Positions 23,002 to 27,328 of a stretch of DNA of 27,328 bases are shown piece after piece. The translations under genes were made by a program, and so were the position numbers. The stretch is from Desulfobacteraceae bacterium (lineage in GTDB: Bacteria; Desulfobacterota; Desulfobulbia; Desulfobulbales; Desulfobulbaceae), in assembly GCA_022837185.1 (NCBI GenBank), contig JALHJD010000009.1:1-27328 (forward strand), read 5' to 3'. Every line of letters begins with the position of its first letter. Position 1 is the stretch's first letter. A model generated the notes under the pieces. That model saw nothing but the letters and a program-made list of their open reading frames with translations. It made no database searches and had not been told where the DNA came from.

Positions 23002-23742
23002 ATGCCCGTTTTTCAGCTCAGCAGACGATTGATCTTCCCCCCGCCGGCAATGGCCGAACCAAACGGCCTGCTGGCAATCGGCGGCGACCTCTCCCCCGAA
23101 AGGATCATCGAGGCCTATCGCCAGGGCATTTTCCCCTGGTACACTGCGGACGATCCGATCCTCTGGTGGTCGCCCGCACCCAGACTGGTCCTGTTTCCCG
23201 AGGAATTTCACCTGCCCCGCCGGCTTGCCAGGACGATCAGGCAGAAGATCTTCACCGTCACCGCCGACACGGCCTTTGACGAGGTCATTCTTCACTGCGC
23301 CGCCATACGGATCGAAGCCGGAGTGGAGACCTGGCTCACCCCGGAAATGATCAAGGCCTACCGCCTCCTGCATGAACTTGGCTATGCGCACAGCATTGAA
23401 TGCCGGCAGGGTGCCGAACTCGTCGGCGGGCTGTACGGCATCGCCCTGGGCCGGATCTTTTTCGGCGAATCAATGTTCTCGCTGGCCGGAAACGCCTCGA
23501 AGATCGCGCTGCACGCCCTGGTTCGCCACGCCGGGGCGGCGGGAATCCGCATGATCGACTGTCAGATGCGGACGGAACACCTGGTCAGGCTCGGGGCGCG
23601 GGAACTGCCCAGGAATGAATTCCAGGAAATACTGAACAGGTTCGTTTATCCGCTGGCGCCGCAAAAAAAATGGCGTCTGCGAAATGCCGATAAGGAGGGA
23701 ATCGGCACCGCAGACGCCTGCCAGGAAGAGGGAGAGGGATAA
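23002..23742 (+). CDS. aat: Leucyl/phenylalanyl-tRNA-protein transferase
   Basis: A 246-residue cytoplasmic enzyme that adds Leu or Phe to the N-terminal Arg or Lys of proteins, marking them for ClpAP (N-degron pathway). Family motifs are clear: PNGLLAIGGDLSPERIIEAYRQGIFPWY, WWSPAPRLVLFP, and GGLYGIALGRIFFGESMFS with ASKIALHAL. A C-terminal tail of about 20 residues after KKWRLRN is longer than usual. That tail and the stop region coincide with the large hairpin at 23672-23718, which is a terminator on the other strand. The ATG at 23002 is at the natural N-terminus, though the Shine-Dalgarno site is poor; the frame is open back into zwf. Confidence 0.93.
   Translation: MPVFQLSRRLIFPPPAMAEPNGLLAIGGDLSPERIIEAYRQGIFPWYTADDPILWWSPAPRLVLFPEEFHLPRRLARTIRQKIFTVTADTAFDEVILHCAAIRIEAGVETWLTPEMIKAYRLLHELGYAHSIECRQGAELVGGLYGIALGRIFFGESMFSLAGNASKIALHALVRHAGAAGIRMIDCQMRTEHLVRLGARELPRNEFQEILNRFVYPLAPQKKWRLRNADKEGIGTADACQEEGEG
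23663..23718 (-). terminator. Strong intrinsic terminator on the minus strand, inside the 3' end of aat
   Basis: Read on the minus strand, GGCGTCTGC (23718-23710) pairs with GCAGACGCC (23680-23672) and an inner TGCCGAT/ATCGGCA stem closes a 9-nt loop (23700-23692), with only a small CC/GAAA internal loop. A run of eight T (23670-23663) follows after one A. This is a classical Rho-independent terminator. No minus-strand protein gene ends here, which points to a small RNA transcribed from the right. Confidence 0.8.
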
Positions 23743-23852
23743 AACTCAGTTCATCGGCAACCGGCCGAAAAGATCACCAACTGCCGTTCCACATCACCGG
23801 CCTTACGCCTGAACCGCATTCGTGCTGAGAAACGAAGCCGTTTCCAGATACG

Positions 23853-23865
23853 AATGATTCTCATT
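23853..23865. promoter_or_regulatory. Fur-like box AATGATTCTCATT
   Basis: The inverted repeat matches the Fur core AATGATAATCATT at 12 of 13 positions when read on the minus strand (AATGAGAATCATT). Across the full 19-bp consensus 12 positions agree. It covers the predicted start site of the minus-strand transcript, a position where Fur would repress. Confidence 0.55.
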
Positions 23866-23872
23866 TAGCATA

Positions 23873-23900
23873 CATATACGCACCGCCGCACCACTGTCAA
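23873..23900 (-). promoter_or_regulatory. Minus-strand promoter TTGACA-16-TATATG
   Basis: A perfect -35 box TTGACA (23900-23895) is followed after 16 nt by TATATG (23878-23873), a 4-of-6 match to the -10 consensus. Transcription is directed leftward, into the Fur-like box and toward the terminator in aat. Confidence 0.55.
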
Positions 23901-24105
23901 GGGGAAAAAGGGGGCACCGCGACAATGAAAAGAAAGCGCCGGGCGCCCGCTTGCAACTTTCCTGCCGTTGTGAATGGCAGGAGGATCGGAAGCCTGCGTG
24001 CGGGAGTGGACAAAGGTACCCTACAGGGCGATTTAATTAAAAAAATAATAAAATCAGCAAAAACAGCTTCATATAATTTTTTTTCTGGCGTATACTATAC
24101 CCTAA

Positions 24106-24135
24106 TTGGACAAGAATCAGATTTTTCCCTATAAT
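24106..24135 (+). promoter_or_regulatory. Promoter of the roadblock/MglA operon, TTGGAC-18-TATAAT
   Basis: TTGGAC (24106-24111) and a perfect TATAAT (24130-24135) with an 18-nt spacer lie in the AT-rich part (24030-24140) of the spacer. Transcription should start near 24142, about 30 nt before the ATG at 24173. AGAGG at 24161-24165 is the ribosome-binding site. The part of the spacer between 23901 and 24030 shows only a hairpin TCCTGCC/GGCAGGA at 23960-23982. Confidence 0.7.
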
Positions 24136-24172
24136 AGTACGTAGTTATCAAGCCCGTCAAAGAGGTAAAATC

Positions 24173-24565
24173 ATGAATTACGGTGTCGTCAGCCAGGAAC
24201 AGCTTGAAAGAATGGATGAGATCCTGACGAATAAACTCATCAAGATTGGTGTTGACTGTGTCATTATCATCGATATGGCCGGCAATATCATCACGGCCAA
24301 GGACAACGGCAAGAACAAATATGACGTTTATTCGTTCGCCGCCCTCGCTGCAGGCAACTTCGCCACCGTCGACGCCATGGCCAAGCTGGTGGGAGAGCAG
24401 GAGTTTTCCCTCCTGTTCCACAAGGGCACCGACTGCAATATCCATTTCAGCAAGATCGATGACGAATTGCTGCTGATAAGCATGTTCGGCAAGGAGATCT
24501 CTCTCGGCTTTCTGCGGCTCAACGTTGTCGAAGCCATTGAGGAAATCAAGAAGCTTTGGGTATAA
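24173..24565 (+). CDS. Roadblock/LC7-domain protein (MglB-like)
   Basis: A 130-residue protein that is a single roadblock/LC7 domain. CVIIIDMAGNIITAKDNG (29-46) and the following helix FAALAAGNFATVDAMAKLVG are typical, as is the last beta strand ELLLISMFG. In Myxococcus MglB is the GTPase-activating protein of MglA and sets cell polarity. Here the gene sits immediately upstream of an MglA-like GTPase (67 bp gap), so it is probably the GAP or localisation factor for it. The promoter and AGAGG site are well placed. Base composition is less GC-rich than in the surrounding genes. Confidence 0.9.
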   Translation: MNYGVVSQEQLERMDEILTNKLIKIGVDCVIIIDMAGNIITAKDNGKNKYDVYSFAALAAGNFATVDAMAKLVGEQEFSLLFHKGTDCNIHFSKIDDELLLISMFGKEISLGFLRLNVVEAIEEIKKLWV

Positions 24566-24632
24566 AACGACGTCCATTCCGTTCTGCGACAAGCTTGATT
24601 CTATACGGGGACACCGGCAGCAGGAGAATAAC

Positions 24633-25238
24633 TTGAGCTTCATCAACCTTAAAGATAAAATCGTTCAAATAAAAATCGTCTATTACGGCCCCGGCCGCGG
24701 CGGCAAAACCACCAATCTCGAATACATCAACCGCCGTTTCAAAAAACAGATTCAATCGGAAATGGTCAGCCTGAAAACCCATGGAGACCGGACCCTGTTC
24801 TTTGATTTTCTTCCTTTCGACATGGGTCAGATCAAGGGTTTTGACATGAAGATCCAGTTGTATACCGTTCCCGGCCAGGTCAAATACAACGCTACCCGGA
24901 AACTCGTTCTCAAGGGTGTTGACGGCATCGTGTTCGTCGCCGACTCACAGAGGCAGATGCGGGAAAAGAACATCAGTTCCCTCAATCAGCTCCATGAAAA
25001 TCTCCTCGGCCAGAAGGAATCCATCTTCCGCATTCCCCTGGTCATGCAATACAACAAAGTTGACCTGCGAAACCAGGGAGTTCCCATACTGCCCACCGAG
25101 ATCATGGAGAAGGACCTCAACAGCAAACTGAAAGTGCCCTCTTTTGAAGCCAGTGCTCTGACCGGATATAATGTCCCGGAAACCTTGAAGAAAATAATTT
25201 CCCTGACCGTTGTTTCCATTCAGAAGAAACTGTCGTAA
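24633..25238 (+). CDS. MglA-like small Ras-family GTPase
   Basis: A 201-residue GTPase. P-loop GPGRGGKTT (19-27), switch I GDRTLFFDFLP with Thr54, the MglA hallmark TVPGQ (78-82) instead of DTAGQ, G4 NKVD (141-144) and SALTG (174-178) are all present. I start at the TTG at 24633, because AGGAG lies 6 nt upstream and SFINLKDKIVQIKIVYYGPG is the standard N-terminus; the open frame back to 24525 overlaps the roadblock gene in another frame. MglA proteins act as GTP-dependent polarity switches in gliding, type IV pilus or secretion systems. It is operonic with the roadblock gene and with the repeat protein downstream (39 bp gap). Confidence 0.93.
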   Translation: MSFINLKDKIVQIKIVYYGPGRGGKTTNLEYINRRFKKQIQSEMVSLKTHGDRTLFFDFLPFDMGQIKGFDMKIQLYTVPGQVKYNATRKLVLKGVDGIVFVADSQRQMREKNISSLNQLHENLLGQKESIFRIPLVMQYNKVDLRNQGVPILPTEIMEKDLNSKLKVPSFEASALTGYNVPETLKKIISLTVVSIQKKLS

Positions 25239-25277
25239 GGACGCCAATATTGAATTGAACCGGGTAGCGCTGAACAA

Positions 25278-27328
25278 ATGAATAACTCGCAGAACAATCC
25301 AAACGGAAAACCAGTCATGGACAATGTGGATGACCTGACCCGATTTCTTGATGAGGATTTCACCACCGATGAGGTCGATTTGTTCGAATTCACCAGCGAG
25401 GAAGATTCACCCCTTACCCGCCTCAAATCCATTATCCTTTCCCTGGACTGGGAAATAACCGATGAGACACTGGAGATACTGAACGAGGAGATCGACTATC
25501 TCAGGAACCTGGACCAGTTCGCCCATGACAAGGTCTCCCAGGTCTACCTGCAGGGACTCGACAAAATCGGCAAATATATTCAAAGTGAAGGCGCCTCCGC
25601 CCATCCCAATTCCATCAAACTGCTGCTGACCCTCTACTACGATTTTGAAAAGATCCTCTCATCGGAACATATAACAGGAGCGGAAATCACCGCCCTGCTG
25701 AAAGCAGATGTCCGAAAGTTCAAAATTCTCCAGCACCAGATCGCCCAGCGTCACGGTACCGCGGCCGCGGCGGCCGAAGAGGTTTCCACGCCCCTCCCCC
25801 TGACCGAGCACAAGGACCTGCAGGGAATACAGGCCGCCATCCTTGAACTTGACTGGGAGGTAACGGACAAGGGCCTGAACAACCTGACCGAACAGTTGAA
25901 CATATTGAGGTCCGTCTACCCCGGCGACCGCTACCTGCAGGTTGTCATCCAGGGATTGCACGCCCTCAATGCTTATATCACGGAAGAAAAAGGCAGGGCC
26001 CATCCGGAAACTTTTTCCCTGCTCCACAATTTTTACGATGCCCTGGAAATTCTGGTTGAACAGCCGGACCTCGCCGAAGAGAAGCGCCAGGAAATCCTCA
26101 TCGACTGCGTCAACCGGCTCAACAACCTGAAAAATCTCATCGCCCGGACCTACCCCACCGAAGAGCTCGCGCCCGAAGCAATCACGCCCGTGGAGACGGG
26201 GGAATTGCCGGAAGAACAACCGTCCGGCGAAACCGAAGCACCGACCGGAGCCGGGGTTGAAGAAGCGGAACCCGGTCTGTCTTTTGAGGAAGAAACGTTT
26301 CCGGAGTTTTCGCCCGCGGCCGAGGAAGCACCTGCACCTGCCGAGGCCGGCGTGACGGACCTGCAGGAGCTCGACGAGGCCATTGCCGAAGAAGGGGAAC
26401 GGGAAATCTCCCCGGCATTGGCGGATTCCCCCGAAGAATTCGGTTTCGGCGGCGCCGGTGAACTGGAGGAACCCCCCGAGGAATTGGAGGAGAAGCTTGA
26501 GTTCTTCTTCGGGGTCGAACAAGAGGAATTCGTCCCGGAGGCGATTGAAGAAGCGGCAGCGGCCAGGAAGCTCGAGGAAGAACATGATGGCCGGCCTGAT
26601 GCCGGCGCCCCCGCCGAGGAGGAAATTGCCCCGGCCCTGGCCGGTTCAGTGGAAGAGAAAGGGTTCGGAGCAGGAGAAGCCGACCAGGAAGGCCCGCCCG
26701 ATGAACTTGAGGAAAAACTTGCTTCGTTCTTCGGCGAGGCAGAGGAACTGACGGCTGAATCCTTTGCTCCTGCCGACACAGCTCCCGAAGAAGAACTTGC
26801 CGCCCCGGCGGCCGGGGGAGAGGACATAGTTCCGGCCCTGGCCGACCAGGACGAGGAAGCCGGATTCGGCGCCCCCGGCTCGGAAGTCGAGGCGCCGCCG
26901 GAGGAACTGGCGGAGCGGCTTGCTTCGTTCTTCGGTGAGGAGGAAGCCCCGGTCGAGGCAGCCGAAGAGCCTGAACCCGCCCCGGCCTTCCCCGCTGGGA
27001 AGGAGGAGGAGCAGGAAGGCCCCGTATTCATCGAAGGGGCCGAGGAAGAAATCACCCCCGCTCTGGCCGGCATGGACGAGGAAACAGAATTTGCCGCCGA
27101 TTCTGAAATGGAGGTTTCGTCCGAGGAATTTGAGAAAAAACTCGATTTCTTCTTTGGCGACGAGCAAGAAGGAGCAAAGCCGGAAGAAGTTCCCGCCGAA
27201 GAGGAAGTGCTGCTCACCGAGGCCATTGAGGAAGCGGGCGGGGATGAAATCGCCCTGTTCGAAGAACGACCCGGGACCGCCCCAGCGGAGCCGGAAACGG
27301 AATTGGAGTCCTCCGAGGAGTATCAGGC
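25278..27328 (+). CDS. Long acidic repeat protein next to the MglA switch, putative effector (3' end outside window)
   Basis: The frame is open from the ATG at 25278 to the window end: at least 683 residues. A later ATG (MDNVDD) at 25317 is an alternative start; no strong Shine-Dalgarno precedes either. After an acidic N-terminus, two related helical domains lie in tandem (about 45-160 and 181-292). Each has LDWE(I/V)TD (56-62 and 191-197), a YLQ...QGL...YI stretch and AHP...LL..(Y/F)YD. From about 295 the protein is very rich in Glu, Ala and Pro. It contains four copies, roughly 70 residues apart, of a unit with PALA (379-382, 452-455, 519-522, 594-597) and a helix ending in FFG (410-412, 484-486, 551-553, 625-627), and the start of a fifth. 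No enzyme motif, signal peptide or membrane span is seen. Position implies work with the GTPase/roadblock pair. Confidence 0.85.
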   Translation, partial: MNNSQNNPNGKPVMDNVDDLTRFLDEDFTTDEVDLFEFTSEEDSPLTRLKSIILSLDWEITDETLEILNEEIDYLRNLDQFAHDKVSQVYLQGLDKIGKYIQSEGASAHPNSIKLLLTLYYDFEKILSSEHITGAEITALLKADVRKFKILQHQIAQRHGTAAAAAEEVSTPLPLTEHKDLQGIQAAILELDWEVTDKGLNNLTEQLNILRSVYPGDRYLQVVIQGLHALNAYITEEKGRAHPETFSLLHNFYDALEILVEQPDLAEEKRQEILIDCVNRLNNLKNLIARTYPTEELAPEAITPVETGELPEEQPSGETEAPTGAGVEEAEPGLSFEEETFPEFSPAAEEAPAPAEAGVTDLQELDEAIAEEGEREISPALADSPEEFGFGGAGELEEPPEELEEKLEFFFGVEQEEFVPEAIEEAAAARKLEEEHDGRPDAGAPAEEEIAPALAGSVEEKGFGAGEADQEGPPDELEEKLASFFGEAEELTAESFAPADTAPEEELAAPAAGGEDIVPALADQDEEAGFGAPGSEVEAPPEELAERLASFFGEEEAPVEAAEEPEPAPAFPAGKEEEQEGPVFIEGAEEEITPALAGMDEETEFAADSEMEVSSEEFEKKLDFFFGDEQEGAKPEEVPAEEEVLLTEAIEEAGGDEIALFEERPGTAPAEPETELESSEEYQ
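26394..27328 (+). repeat. In-frame coding repeats (units of about 65-75 codons) in the acidic protein
   Basis: Units begin near 26394, 26613, 26817 and 27042, with a partial fifth from about 27240. Each encodes EExIxPALAxxxEE, then a variable acidic/Gly part, then PPEELEEKLxxFFGE (last copy VSSEEFEKKLDFFFG). The period varies (about 200-225 bp), so this is a diverged protein repeat rather than a recent DNA duplication. The window end cuts the array. Confidence 0.75.

Larger units (their letters stand above)
23663..23866 (-). ncRNA. Candidate Fur-regulated small RNA, about 200 nt
   Basis: A promoter (23900-23873) and a strong terminator (23718-23663) face each other on the minus strand. They define a transcript of about 204 nt that begins near 23866. 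The start site lies in a Fur-like box. The RNA contains a hairpin GAAACG-GCUU-CGUUUC (23844-23829), a CU-rich stretch (23741-23722, with CCCUCUCCCUCUUCC), and the terminator loop UCCCUCCUU, which is complementary to Shine-Dalgarno sequences. These are typical of iron-sparing small RNAs that block translation starts. Its last ~80 nt are antisense to aat. A leaderless 37-codon frame (23864 to 23751, starting MRIIRIW) is the alternative. Confidence 0.55.

Noticed and set aside
23925..24134. 69-aa open frame before the mgl operon
   Set aside because: No ribosome-binding site, and it runs through the mgl promoter with its end inside the -10 box. The composition changes abruptly at the AT-rich part.
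25659..27226. Long minus-strand open frames (308 and 358 aa) opposite the acidic repeat protein
   Set aside because: They are mirror frames of a Glu/Ala/Pro-rich GC-biased gene. Their Ser- or Phe/Gly-rich composition is non-natural, and the plus-strand frame has clear domain repeats.

Overview
The window (27.3 kb, high GC) looks like a chromosomal segment from an anaerobic Desulfobacterota (deltaproteobacterial) type organism. This is an inference. It rests on a tungsten aldehyde-oxidoreductase-family enzyme with a four-cluster ferredoxin partner, a membrane polyferredoxin, an MglA/MglB-type switch, and a general gene style seen in that phylum. I see no rRNA, tRNA, CRISPR array, transposase or phage gene. 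The window is core and accessory metabolism rather than a mobile island.

Layout. 1-900: the end of an unidentified gene, a GIY-YIG nuclease and a small membrane protein on the minus strand. 1223-4592: a tightly overlapping redox operon. It holds a broken spermidine-synthase-like methyltransferase-fold gene, a one-cluster mini-ferredoxin, a single-span membrane peptide, a four-cluster ferredoxin and an aldehyde ferredoxin oxidoreductase-family protein; every junction is a TGATG or ATGA overlap. 4817-5877: two exported small proteins (a DUF4156 lipoprotein and a MORN-repeat protein). 5976-6119: a promoter and a terminator that bracket a ~108-nt leader or small RNA. 6172-14097: a proteolysis-flavoured plus-strand stretch with a 1470-aa multidomain subtilase, a rhomboid protease, an unknown membrane protein and an M28 peptidase. 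14131-20227: a minus-strand block with a DamX-like ExeA-ATPase/SPOR protein, a Sir2 deacylase, a LysE-type exporter and an unusual fusion of a cyclic-nucleotide domain, a degenerate sigma-54-type AAA domain and a membrane polyferredoxin. 20517-23742: gnd and zwf of the oxidative pentose phosphate pathway (no pgl between them), then aat. 24173 to the window end: roadblock protein, MglA-like GTPase and a very long acidic repeat protein that runs off the end.

The best candidates for undescribed biology are listed here. (i) A probable iron-regulated small RNA on the minus strand between aat and the mgl operon. It has a TTGACA promoter, a Fur-like box on the start site, CU-rich anti-Shine-Dalgarno stretches and a strong intrinsic terminator that lies inside the 3' end of aat. 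(ii) The MglB-MglA-repeat-protein operon, whose third gene looks like a dedicated partner with two tandem helical domains and at least four copies of a PALA...FFG motif. (iii) The cNMP/AAA/polyferredoxin fusion, which keeps the architecture of an enhancer-binding ATPase but has lost its Walker B acid and GAFTGA loop and has been attached to an electron-transfer membrane module.

Limits: all family calls are by eye from motifs. No similarity search, structure prediction or folding energy was computed.
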